DNA of 40,165 bases. Origin: Noviherbaspirillum malthae. GTDB taxonomy: Bacteria; Pseudomonadota; Gammaproteobacteria; Burkholderiales; Burkholderiaceae_D. The position numbers and the translations under genes were made by a program. The stretch is from contig NZ_JACYXF010000059.1 in assembly GCF_015352985.1 (NCBI RefSeq), positions 1 to 40,165 of the forward strand, read 5' to 3'. The notes below the pieces were generated by a model. The model searched no databases, was not told the DNA's origin, and saw only the letters and a program-made list of their open reading frames with translations. Positions 16,230-24,825 of this stretch are shown piece by piece; the first letter of the stretch is position 1, and every line of letters starts with the position of its first letter.

Positions 16230-16543
16230 TGGGTATGGCTGAGAGAAGTTCCATCCTTGTCAAATCCCTCTAAGGCCGCCTGAAGAAGCGGAGTCTGATC
16301 CTTGGAGACAATAAGGACACTGAGACCCAACCCGTCTAGTACTTTCAACAGTCGATCACTGGTGACTCGTCCACCATTCTCAAGTCGCGAAAACAAATCA
16401 ACGGAAACTCCACACAAAGCGGCAGCATCGTCGATTCTTAGCTGTTCGGCATTTCTCTGTGCCCGTACAACTTCGCCGATTTCCTTAAGGGGATCGCTAG
16501 GGGAACCGCTGGAGTTGTAGGAAAGAAAGACTCTGGTACTCAT
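16226..16543 (-). CDS. hipB: HipB-type antitoxin and repressor
   Basis: A 105-residue XRE-family protein. The helix-turn-helix spans about residues 22-75 (EIGEVVRAQRNAEQLRIDDA, then CGVSVDLFSRLENGGRVTSD). It binds HipA and represses the operon. The start is the ATG at 16541-16543, only 2 bp from the first operator (16546-16561), leaving no room for a normal ribosome binding site; translation may be leaderless or from a short leader. The C-terminal tail (FDKDGTSLSHTQ) is disordered, as is usual for HipB degradation signals. It shows four upstream operators, so autoregulation is strongly supported. Confidence 0.9.
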   Translation of the reverse strand: MSTRVFLSYNSSGSPSDPLKEIGEVVRAQRNAEQLRIDDAAALCGVSVDLFSRLENGGRVTSDRLLKVLDGLGLSVLIVSKDQTPLLQAALEGFDKDGTSLSHTQ

Positions 16544-16545
16544 AG

Positions 16546-16561
16546 TTTCGACATATCGAAA
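16546..16561. promoter_or_regulatory. hip operator O1
   Basis: TTTCG-ACATAT-CGAAA, palindromic 5-6-5 arms, 2 bp from the hipB ATG. It is the least conserved in the outer bases (no flanking A/T pair). Confidence 0.75.
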
Positions 16562-16593
16562 GCGGGGACAAGAAAAATGACCAGGTCTATTTT

Positions 16594-16611
16594 ATTTCGG
16601 AATAGCGAAAT
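16594..16611. promoter_or_regulatory. hip operator O2
   Basis: ATTTCG-GAATAG-CGAAAT, perfect 6-bp arms, 6-bp spacer. Its centre is 49 bp from O1. Confidence 0.85.
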
Positions 16612-16640
16612 TTTACATCTTTTTTTCCTGCACTACGTCT

Positions 16641-16660
16641 TATTTCGTCTTGGCGAAATA
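16641..16660. promoter_or_regulatory. hip operator O3
   Basis: TATTTCG-TCTTGG-CGAAATA, perfect 7-bp arms, 6-bp spacer. Its centre is 48 bp from O2. Confidence 0.85.
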
Positions 16661-16689
16661 TACCCAGTTTCACGGCAAGGCTTCCATAA

Positions 16690-16707
16690 ATTTCGGAATA
16701 ACGAAAT
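16690..16707. promoter_or_regulatory. hip operator O4
   Basis: ATTTCG-GAATAA-CGAAAT, perfect 6-bp arms, 6-bp spacer. Its centre is 48 bp from O3. Confidence 0.85.
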
Positions 16708-16985
16708 AAAGATAAAATTAATAAATAGTCAATAATAAGGGCGGATGTTTGCACTACTTGGGGTACGCATGCTCTCGACGCATTCTAGTGTGATTTGCCT
16801 TTTACTGAGCGGGTCGTATTCGTCGCAAGACCTACCCTTTCGACTATACGACCGCAGGCTCCTCTTTATGCCATTCCTGTCTATCCAGTCCTTTGTACTT
16901 GGGGAGAGTCCATCTATGTTGCGCTAGGGAGACCTGCGACCCATTACGTATCTAAAGCGTGATGCATCAAAGGCGATAATCCGCG
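16708..16985. other. Gap between the hip operators and the Nramp gene
   Basis: No supported gene. Frames here show no recognisable protein. The end of the minus-strand Nramp gene is at 16986; no clear terminator was found. Confidence 0.4.
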
Positions 16986-18284
16986 CTATTGTCCGAGCGT
17001 GACGACCATGGCGGCGACGGCTAGTGCCATCACGCCTGTCGCCAGCCACCCAAGGATCTTTAGACGCCGCGTCACTACCAGGGGCCCCATGATGTCCGCA
17101 CGTGCACCCATCACCATCATCAACGCCATGATGGGCACTGAAATGACACCATTGACGACGGCGCTCCAGTACAGCGCCTTGATAGGTTCAATGGGGGTGA
17201 AGCAAAGAACAACGCCGGCCAAGGTCGAGAAAATGATGATGGCATAAAAGCGCGGTGCCATGGACAGGTCATGCTCGAGGCTGCTCCTCCAATGAAATGT
17301 ACCTGCCATGGCGTAGGCGGCAGAACCTGCCAATACCGGAATCGCGAGCAGCCCGGTGCCGATAATACCTAAACTAAACAGCATGAACGCAAAATTTCCC
17401 GCAATCGGGCGCAGCGCCTCGGCTGCCTGAGCAGAAGTCCCGATTTCAGTCACCCCCTGGCCGTTCAGTGTCACGGCGGTAGTGACCATGATGAAGAAGG
17501 CGACCAGGTTCGAGAAGCCCATGCCGATATAGGTATCGAGCTTGATACGCGTGAAGTCAGTACGTGCCCGCCGTGGATCAACCTTCAGCGCTTGCGCATG
17601 TGGATCCGCCCGCAGTTCTTCCACTTCCTGAGACGCCTGCCAAAAAAAGAGATAGGGACTGATGGTCGTGCCGAAAACGGCCACGATGGTCGTGACATAC
17701 GACGGCTGCCACGACACTTGCGGAAAGACGATCTTCGTGAACAGTTCACTCCATGGCACATGCACGATAAATACCGTGGCGACATAGGCAAGCAAGGCCA
17801 GCGTCAGCCATTTCAGGACGCTGACATACCGGCTATAGGGAACGAACACCTGCAGCAAGACAGAAAGTAGGCCGAAAGCGACGGCATACAGGTGTGCATG
17901 GCCTCCCAAAGCAAGCCGTGCGGCATCGCCCATCGCCGCAATGTCGGCTGCAATATTAATGGTATTGGCAATCAGCAGGAGACTGACCATGACATACAGG
18001 AGCCATGGAGGGTAATGCTTTCGAATATTAGTAGCCAGGCCATGGCCGGTGACTCGGCCGATGCGGGCGCTAACGACCTGAATACCGACCATCAGCGGAT
18101 ACGTGAGAAGCAGTGTCCACAAAAGCCCGAATCCAAACTGTGCGCCAGCCTGCGAGTATGTCGCGATGCCGCTCGGGTCATCATCGGCAGCACCGGTGAT
18201 GAGGCCAGGCCCAAGCTTCTTGAGCCATCCGGTATCCTCTCGATGGTCGGCAATGGCCTTCTCTGCGACGGGGGTCTCGACCAT
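16986..18284 (-). CDS. Nramp-related metal transporter with atypical ligand motifs
   Basis: A 432-residue inner-membrane protein with about 11 helices and Nramp (SLC11) layout. Helix 1 reads LGPGLITGAADDDPSGIATY, so the canonical D-P-G-N is D-P-S-G (36-39). Helix 6 reads FGTTISPYLFFWQAS, where the canonical M-P-H is S-P-Y (209-211). Missing the metal-binding Met and Asn argues against classic Mn/Fe uptake; Nramp-related magnesium transporters and other divergent clades show such changes. No mntR-type regulator or Mn riboswitch is near. The upstream palindrome at 18403-18418 may be its operator. Substrate is unknown. Confidence 0.85.
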   Translation of the reverse strand: MVETPVAEKAIADHREDTGWLKKLGPGLITGAADDDPSGIATYSQAGAQFGFGLLWTLLLTYPLMVGIQVVSARIGRVTGHGLATNIRKHYPPWLLYVMVSLLLIANTINIAADIAAMGDAARLALGGHAHLYAVAFGLLSVLLQVFVPYSRYVSVLKWLTLALLAYVATVFIVHVPWSELFTKIVFPQVSWQPSYVTTIVAVFGTTISPYLFFWQASQEVEELRADPHAQALKVDPRRARTDFTRIKLDTYIGMGFSNLVAFFIMVTTAVTLNGQGVTEIGTSAQAAEALRPIAGNFAFMLFSLGIIGTGLLAIPVLAGSAAYAMAGTFHWRSSLEHDLSMAPRFYAIIIFSTLAGVVLCFTPIEPIKALYWSAVVNGVISVPIMALMMVMGARADIMGPLVVTRRLKILGWLATGVMALAVAAMVVTLGQ

Positions 18285-18676
18285 GCGATTGCGAATCCGG
18301 GGCTTGGCATATATGCAACATTAGATTGGCATCTGGGAATTTTGTTCCGATGAAAGAAAGACCCATCGTTCTTCGGTGAAACGCCTTACCCTTGTGCAAT
18401 CTACCTTTCCCGAAAGGTCTAATGAATTCCTTTATCACAACAGTCTGGACTATTAGTTTCTCGGGCTTTGTGCCCAGCACAGAAATCTAAATGCGGCTGC
18501 TGCTTGTTCAATCCCAGCTGTTGGCCTCTGGTTGACTAAGTCGCGGACGCGACCCGCAACTGTCTTTGCAATTTCCCAGGAGCGGACAGTCAAAGTCCGT
18601 TTGAGCTGTCGAGAAAGCAGGAGTGGAACTGTGACGCCTCTCCAGATGCCTGTTGGCTTCTTAGCCTATTTGAGTG
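18285..18676. other. 392-bp gap between the Nramp and hybrid kinase genes
   Basis: No gene is seen. It holds the upstream region of the Nramp gene with the palindrome at 18403-18418. Confidence 0.4.
18403..18418. promoter_or_regulatory. Perfect palindrome upstream of the Nramp gene
   Basis: ACCTTTC-CC-GAAAGGT, 7-bp arms, 2-bp spacer, 119 bp before the Nramp ATG. There is no T-run on either side, so an operator is more likely than a terminator. Confidence 0.45.
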
Positions 18677-20833
18677 CTAACGTTTCTCGTCTTGGACCCG
18701 AAGCAACGTTGCCAAAACGGCATTGAGCCTCTCCAGTGAAGCCGGTTTGAGCAGGTGGTAATCGAAGCCAGCGGCTTTTGTTCGCGCTTGATCCTCTGGA
18801 GCCCCCCAACCAGACAGAGCCACCAAGCTGACATGCTCGAGTTCGGGTAACGCACACAGGACGCGTGCAACTTGGTAGCCATCCATGCGAGGCATGCCAA
18901 GGTCGAGAATCGCCACGTCTGGAACAAAGGACTTGCCAATACGCACGGCCTCTTCACCGTCATAAGCTACGCATACTTCATGTCCTTCTTCACGCAGAAG
19001 AAACGACAGCGTTTCGGCCGCGTCGACGTTGTCGTCAGCCACGAGGATTTTCAACCTGGGATGGCCTGATGGATAGACCACTGGTGCTCCGGCACTCAGC
19101 CTCGAAGGCTCCTCCGCGGCATCCGGCGCAAGAGGCAAGCGGATGGTAAAAGTGCTGCCGTGACCGCGCCCAGCACTGGATGCGTTCACGGTCCCTCCGT
19201 GCAACGAGACCAGGTGACGAACTAGCGAAAGGCCAATCCCGAGGCCGCCCTTCGATATGGCAATGCTGTGAGAAGTCTGGGAAAACATGTCGAATACCCT
19301 GCCGAGGTCTTGTTCCGCAATTCCAATTCCCGTATCGCTGACTTCGATGACCGCCATGTCGCCGCTTGTGCGGGCAGATACAGAAATTCGACCACTCTCC
19401 GGCGTATATTTGCTTGCATTCGACAAGAGATTGGTGAGCACCTGGCTCAGGCGCACGGCGTCGCCGTTTCCCCAGATGGGGTCAGCTGGCAGGTCAAGGT
19501 CGAGTTGATGCCCTCCTGCCTCGATCAGAGGGAGACTGGTTTCGACTGCGTTGGCAACGACCGTTTGCAAGTCGATACGCCTGATCTGCAAATCCATTTT
19601 GCCGCTCGAAATCCGAGCAATATCGAGTAGATCGTTGATCAAGTGGACCATCTGGTCGACTTGGCGCTCCATCGTTCCGCGCAGTCTTTCGAGCATCTCC
19701 GGCTTGTCGCTACTCAGGCGCAGAAGCTGGAGCGCATTGCGAATCGGCGCCAGCGGATTACGCAGCTCATGCGCAAGGGTGGCCAGGAACTCGGACCGGC
19801 GCCGGTCGACTTCGCGCAGCGCTTCCATCGAGCGCACACGCTCAATGTGAGCCCAGCAACGATCAACGACGGCCTCGACGAGCGCTACCTCGTCCGGTGC
19901 CCAATTCCGCGGGTGCTGCTGGTGCACTGCCATCATCGCCACAAGCCGGTTTTGTTTGACCAGAGGGCAGCAGATGATCGCCTTGATGCCGATCTGGTTG
20001 AACATGTCGGCGCCGTCTTCGGCTGACAATTCATGATCGACGTCGTTGATCAGCAGTGTGCGGCCGACTCGCAGGTTGGACGTCGCGCGCGAACCGAACA
20101 GGTTGAGCGAGTACACGCCAACGGTGCTAATCGCTCCTGGAACTCGCCAGTCATGGCGGATGGTGAAGCGATCGTTGTCAGGCTCCAGGTCAGCGTAGGC
20201 AACGCGGGTTACGTTCAGATACTCGCCGAGCAGCCTCGTACTGTAGTCCATGATGGTCTCGGGATCATCAGCGAGACGGGTTGCTTCGCCAATCGCGTCA
20301 AGTAGACGCAGACGCTCCTGCTGCGACCGGATTTTTCCAGTGGTTTCACTACAGATGCAAAGTACCCCAGCTATCTCACCAGTTTCCGCGCGAATAGGGC
20401 TGGTCGAAAAGCTGGCGAATACCTGCTCCGCATAGCCGTTTCGGGTCAACGTAAACTCCTGATCTTCGAACCAAAGCGTTTGGCCGTCCATCGCTGCCGC
20501 GAGCATGGGGCCAACCACCTCCCATACTTCAGCCCAGACTTCGCGGAAAGGTATGCCCAACACCTGCCTCGGGTCCGCAGCCTTGGCTCCGAGAATCCCA
20601 CGATATCCGTCGTTGTAGAGCAGTAGCAGTTTGGGTCCCCACGCGATATACATGGGATGACGTGCATTGAGCAACATACCCACGGCGGTCCGCAGCGATT
20701 GCGGCCATGCGTCTATAGCACCCAAAGGAGAGGAATCCCAATCGAAGCCCCGGAATATCGCCCCCATGTCGCCGCCGCCACTCAGGAAGCCAAGGCTAGG
20801 GGATGGGCTGCCAGCACGGGTCAAATTTTGCAT
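18677..20833 (-). CDS. Soluble hybrid sensor histidine kinase (PAS-GAF-HisKA-HATPase-REC)
   Basis: A 718-residue cytoplasmic kinase; no membrane helix. A PAS-like domain at about 45-165 (MYIAWGPKLLLLYNDGYRGI) is followed by a GAF domain at about 175-335. HisKA holds the phosphoacceptor H355 in TLAHELRNPLAP. The ATPase domain shows an N-box (NLLSNASKY) and G-boxes (VSDTGIGI, GGLGIGLSLV). The receiver domain at about 594-715 has D644 (ILDLGMPRMDG) and K696 (LKPAS). Phosphate passes from H355 to D644 and then probably to another protein. The PAS/GAF pair suggests a small-ligand or redox signal. No output protein is adjacent; the CheY-like protein at 8097-8510 is only one possibility. Confidence 0.9.
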   Translation of the reverse strand: MQNLTRAGSPSPSLGFLSGGGDMGAIFRGFDWDSSPLGAIDAWPQSLRTAVGMLLNARHPMYIAWGPKLLLLYNDGYRGILGAKAADPRQVLGIPFREVWAEVWEVVGPMLAAAMDGQTLWFEDQEFTLTRNGYAEQVFASFSTSPIRAETGEIAGVLCICSETTGKIRSQQERLRLLDAIGEATRLADDPETIMDYSTRLLGEYLNVTRVAYADLEPDNDRFTIRHDWRVPGAISTVGVYSLNLFGSRATSNLRVGRTLLINDVDHELSAEDGADMFNQIGIKAIICCPLVKQNRLVAMMAVHQQHPRNWAPDEVALVEAVVDRCWAHIERVRSMEALREVDRRRSEFLATLAHELRNPLAPIRNALQLLRLSSDKPEMLERLRGTMERQVDQMVHLINDLLDIARISSGKMDLQIRRIDLQTVVANAVETSLPLIEAGGHQLDLDLPADPIWGNGDAVRLSQVLTNLLSNASKYTPESGRISVSARTSGDMAVIEVSDTGIGIAEQDLGRVFDMFSQTSHSIAISKGGLGIGLSLVRHLVSLHGGTVNASSAGRGHGSTFTIRLPLAPDAAEEPSRLSAGAPVVYPSGHPRLKILVADDNVDAAETLSFLLREEGHEVCVAYDGEEAVRIGKSFVPDVAILDLGMPRMDGYQVARVLCALPELEHVSLVALSGWGAPEDQARTKAAGFDYHLLKPASLERLNAVLATLLRVQDEKR

Positions 20834-21588
20834 CGCCGAGGAAGATAACCGCTACGGAATTTGAAAGTACGTCACAATATCATTTCGCAAGCCAAGCCGT
20901 GAAAACGGCTTCAGGTGACTCGTTGTCAGGTTGCAGCTTTCGGCATTTGAGCTATTTCTTGTCTTGATACGGGGACCGTCGACGTCGTGGGGTGGCGCCA
21001 ATGTTTTGTCTGCGATACGACCGTCATCCTTTGCACGTAATCCGGATATGTCCGGCAAACGGCAATAAGGCACACTGGCTTGCCATGGCGGGTTCGCGCC
21101 AGCCTCAGTACGTGTCCACTTTTTGTATGGAAACTAATGTACGAGCAGCTCCTTGTAGGAGGTCCTTGCTTGTAGTGCGATTTCGATGCATGACTGCTTC
21201 TGCGCCCCCTTCCGACATGCGCATTCGATTAGGCTAGTGCTACTAATGAGAGACGTCGCATAATGCTAAAAGATTTCCTGGAAGAAATAATGCTGGCTAA
21301 AACATATTGGTACATAAATAAGACGCAGGCCCGTTGCTAAACAATGCGGACGGTACGGCAATATGGAAGCGAGACTGATTGCAGATTGTCTAAGCTTGCT
21401 CCTAGTATTGAACCGGATGTGCTTGGCATTGCGTTTCGAATGACACTACCGCTATAAACTCAGCGATTGACTATAGTTCAAGTCGACATGTGCTCGCAGG
21501 GTTTGCGATCGCTGTAGGAAGTAGAAAATAAAAATCTGAAACACTGCATATATCATTCATATGGCAATTTTGGCAATTGGCGCACATC
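20834..21588. other. 755-bp gene-poor region
   Basis: Only short frames without recognisable products, none with a good ribosome binding site and protein-like composition. The part near 21500-21590 is AT-rich. No tRNA or terminator could be supported. Confidence 0.45.
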
Positions 21589-22077
21589 TTAAAAACTCGG
21601 CGGCATATTTGATGAAGACTGTACGGTCGCCTCATGTGCACTAAGCAAGGATTCTGGTCGATCGTTCGCTAACAACGCTACATGTTTGATATTTTTGTAC
21701 AGAATCTGTTCTTCCTTGACGCTATGCGTATGCATCAGAATCAGAAACGACTCAACATGCAAGATGAAGTCATTCTTTCGGTGAAGGGATACGGCGCTTT
21801 CCATGCGAAGTAAAATCAACTTTAGCCGAGAATGCTCTGCGCTAAGCACTTCTACAGGCCACGTCTCGTTTCCAGCCACCTTCTTGATCATAGGAAAGTA
21901 GATAGATTCTTCGAGTGCAATGTGATGCCTGAATGCGGTACTGAATGCCAGCAATGAGAATTGGGCCTCATCCCATTTAGCCTGGCTCACATCGCTTTCC
22001 AGATTGGCGAGCAACGTGTAGAAGTAATTATGATCATCGACGGCACAGTCGTAAGCGGCATCCATGGCTGACTCCAA
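21589..22077 (-). CDS. Hemerythrin-like HHE domain protein
   Basis: A 162-residue single-domain hemerythrin-like protein. Likely diiron ligands can be assigned: H16 (DDHNYF), H52 and E56 (RHHIALEES), H82 (AEHSRLK), H118 and E122 (HTHSVKEEQ). This is the usual H...HxxxE...H...HxxxE arrangement of bacterial hemerythrins, which bind oxygen or sense redox or nitrosative stress. It is a monocistronic gene between two hybrid kinases, so a link to signalling is plausible but not shown. The final 20 residues (ATVQSSSNMPPSF) are a low-complexity tail. Confidence 0.85.
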   Translation of the reverse strand: MESAMDAAYDCAVDDHNYFYTLLANLESDVSQAKWDEAQFSLLAFSTAFRHHIALEESIYFPMIKKVAGNETWPVEVLSAEHSRLKLILLRMESAVSLHRKNDFILHVESFLILMHTHSVKEEQILYKNIKHVALLANDRPESLLSAHEATVQSSSNMPPSF

Positions 22078-22420
22078 TCATGAGGACGAGAGATTGTGCG
22101 GCTTTCGAATGTTTGCAATCCATAACCTAGGTCAAAAATCTATGCCTTCAACGGCGGTGGCTTGGCGCGGCAATCAACTATGCTAACAAGTCCGCTTGTT
22201 GCAACCATTGGACTGGCGCATAGCTGCCATATGTCCGTGAACTAAAGTGGTAGTACGTATTTGCAATCTGATAACAATGAGGTGCCTTCATCTTCACGAA
22301 GTAAAATAGCCATCAGCCGCAGACAACACTGTAGGCAATCGATGGTCCTTGAGGTGCCTGGCTTTTTCTCCCTGGCAGCACAGCAAATCGCCAACAATTC
22401 TTCTTACAGGCTCCCAATCC
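22078..22420. other. 343-bp divergent region hemerythrin / hybrid kinase
   Basis: Holds the divergent promoters of the hemerythrin and the membrane hybrid kinase. No FNR-type or other palindrome was found. Confidence 0.4.
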
Positions 22421-24700
22421 ATGATGAACTCTACTGATATTTTTACCCGGAACAGAGCGTCCGGCAGTGCGTTGCCAAGCAGACCAGTCTCATATATCAA
22501 GTCGCGTCGTCTGTTGGTTGCCATTGCATGTACGCTGGTTGTAATTATCGGTATGACTGCGGGGCTAGCAAGTTGGATTCAAAGAGAACGTTCCGTCGAG
22601 GAATGGCAGCGCCAAATGAGCGCACTATCGCTGATTTTGGCTGAAAGTACTTCTCAGGCCATGACTTCCGCGTACTTAGTACTCGACAGCATTGCTGAGG
22701 AAATAAAAGAAAAAAACGTATCTGACGTCGAAATGCTGCGCAACCGTTACAGCAACCAAGCAACTCATATGATGTTGCGTGACAAAGTTGCTGGCGTGCC
22801 CCAGATCGAGGTGGCCACAATTCTTGATGCAAATGGCGATCTAGTCAATTTCTCGCGTGCCTACCCTGCTCCACCTCTGAACCTAGCACAGCGGGATTAT
22901 TTTCAGTTGCACCGTGACAATCCTAGTGCCGGCCCCTATATCAGTAAACCGGTTCGTAACCTTGTCAATGGCAAGTGGACCTTTTACATCAGTCGCCGAA
23001 TCAACAGCGCTCAGGGCCAGTTCGTCGGGCTGGCGGTCATCGGCATCTCAACCGACTTCTTTGTAGATTATTTTCGTTCCATTTTTCCGAACGGCCGCGC
23101 TTCAGTCAGCCTCTACCGACAAGATCACACGCTAATGGTGCGCTGGCCGGTGAAAGATGACTTCATCGGCAAGCAAAATTTATCGAGCAATACCTTCAAC
23201 ATGCTGTCAGATGGTAGAAGTCATGGCGTGATGATTACCTCTGGACCCCGCATGGTCGAAAACGACGCCAATATCACCCGGATGGGAGCAGCACGTGTGG
23301 TTGCGAAGTATCCGCTAATCATAAATGTGACGGTGACCGAAGATGTGTATCTTTCAGGCTGGCGCCAGACACAGCCTTGGATTGTTGCGGTCGCCATGGG
23401 AAGCACAACAGCAATTTTGATTGTATTTATGCTGTTAGCAAGGATGTTGCGTCAGCGTGAAATGGACACGCAGCTAGCGCTGACACTCAAATCCAATGCA
23501 GAAGCTGCAAATGAATCAAAGTCACGATTTTTGGCTATGATGAGCCATGAAATTCGCACTCCGATGCATGGGCTCATTGGCATGTCCGAATGCCTGCTCG
23601 AGACAAATCTCGATGGTGTGCAGCGTAACTACGCCGGCAATGTGCACAACAGCGCTGTTGCATTGATGCGCCTTCTTGATGACATTCTGGATTTCTCCAA
23701 GATTGAGGCAGGCCGCATTGATATCGTCAACACTCATTTCAACCCTTGTCGCCTGCTAGAGACAACCGTTGCCCTGTACTCAGCCAGCGCTCAGAAAAAG
23801 CAATTGGTTATCGAGGTGGAAACTGCTATGCCGTCGTCAGCTTTGGTTACCGGAGATCCGATTCGTATTGGTCAGGTACTCGGCAATCTCTTGAACAATG
23901 CAATCAAGTTTTCCGCTGCCGGAGAGAAGATCATATTGCAGCTCGCAAGCAGGGAAAATGCGGAGACTGACAAGCTACTGCTTGAATTCTCCGTCATCGA
24001 TCATGGCTTGGGAATTAGTAAGGAGGCTCAAGCAATCATCTTTGAACCATTCACGCAGGCCGACAACAAAATCAGCCGACAGTACGGAGGCACTGGCTTG
24101 GGATTGGCTATATCGCAACAGCTGGTCAAGTTGATGGGCGGCGAAATTGGCTGCCAAAGCGTGCAAGATAAGGAGACCCGATTCACTTTTCATGTGCCGT
24201 GTATCGCGGCACCCGCTGCTCAAGAAGATCCGGCTTCGCTACAAAACAGCTCCGTTCGTCAAATCTCACCTCCAACCCGCTCCGATATACGGGGAGGTAC
24301 ACAACGTGTCCTGCTTGCTGATGACAGTGAGTTGAATCGACAGCTTGTCAAGATCATGTTGAGCAACAATATGTATCAAGTAGATGAAGCTGAGGATGGC
24401 GCTCAAGCGTGGGAAGCGCTGCAACGGGAGCACTACGACCTCGTGCTAATGGATTGCATGATGCCGCTCATGGATGGCTATGAAGTGACGCGTTTTTTGC
24501 GGGAGCACGAGCGAGCGACCGGCGCAGCACACACGCCTGTTGTCGCACTGACCGCAGGCGCAACTGCGGGAGAGCGCGAACGCTGTCTTGAGGCTGGCAT
24601 GGATTATTTCCTGAGCAAGCCATTCGGTCGTGCGGAGCTCTTTGATATGATCAGCAGGACGTCTAACTGTCGACCCACTGCCGACTCTGAGGTTAAATGA
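22421..24700 (+). CDS. Membrane hybrid sensor kinase with periplasmic Cache domain
   Basis: A 759-residue kinase. Membrane helices at about 31-52 and 319-341 flank a periplasmic region of about 265 residues resembling a dCache/PDC sensor (DLVNFSRAYPAPPLNLAQRDYF, ending in ISTDFFVDYFRSIF). HisKA has H376 (MMSHEIRTPMHG), followed by the ATPase (LLNNAIKFS, DHGLGIS, GGTGLGLAIS) and a receiver with D678 (VLMDCMMPLMDG) and K733 (SKPFG). There is no Hpt domain, so a separate phosphotransfer protein is expected. The ATG at 22421 is preferred over an upstream one at 22349 because it starts right before the first membrane helix region; its ribosome binding site is weak. Ligand unknown. Confidence 0.9.
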   Translation: MMNSTDIFTRNRASGSALPSRPVSYIKSRRLLVAIACTLVVIIGMTAGLASWIQRERSVEEWQRQMSALSLILAESTSQAMTSAYLVLDSIAEEIKEKNVSDVEMLRNRYSNQATHMMLRDKVAGVPQIEVATILDANGDLVNFSRAYPAPPLNLAQRDYFQLHRDNPSAGPYISKPVRNLVNGKWTFYISRRINSAQGQFVGLAVIGISTDFFVDYFRSIFPNGRASVSLYRQDHTLMVRWPVKDDFIGKQNLSSNTFNMLSDGRSHGVMITSGPRMVENDANITRMGAARVVAKYPLIINVTVTEDVYLSGWRQTQPWIVAVAMGSTTAILIVFMLLARMLRQREMDTQLALTLKSNAEAANESKSRFLAMMSHEIRTPMHGLIGMSECLLETNLDGVQRNYAGNVHNSAVALMRLLDDILDFSKIEAGRIDIVNTHFNPCRLLETTVALYSASAQKKQLVIEVETAMPSSALVTGDPIRIGQVLGNLLNNAIKFSAAGEKIILQLASRENAETDKLLLEFSVIDHGLGISKEAQAIIFEPFTQADNKISRQYGGTGLGLAISQQLVKLMGGEIGCQSVQDKETRFTFHVPCIAAPAAQEDPASLQNSSVRQISPPTRSDIRGGTQRVLLADDSELNRQLVKIMLSNNMYQVDEAEDGAQAWEALQREHYDLVLMDCMMPLMDGYEVTRFLREHERATGAAHTPVVALTAGATAGERERCLEAGMDYFLSKPFGRAELFDMISRTSNCRPTADSEVK

Positions 24701-24825
24701 TGACCAGATCGCGACAACTGTAGCTAAAGACGACGAGGCTATCCTCTCTCGGTGGTCTCACTACAGGGAAACAAAGACCATTTCTAAAACACGCCGCTAT
24801 AAGACCGGGCGCGTGGTATTGCGAC

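Noticed and set aside
16745..16927. A 60-codon frame between the hip operators and Nramp
   Set aside because: No ribosome binding site, no domain, and unusual composition.
21440..21500. A GTTCAAGTC string suggesting a tRNA T-loop
   Set aside because: No matching acceptor stem, D-arm or anticodon arm could be built around it.
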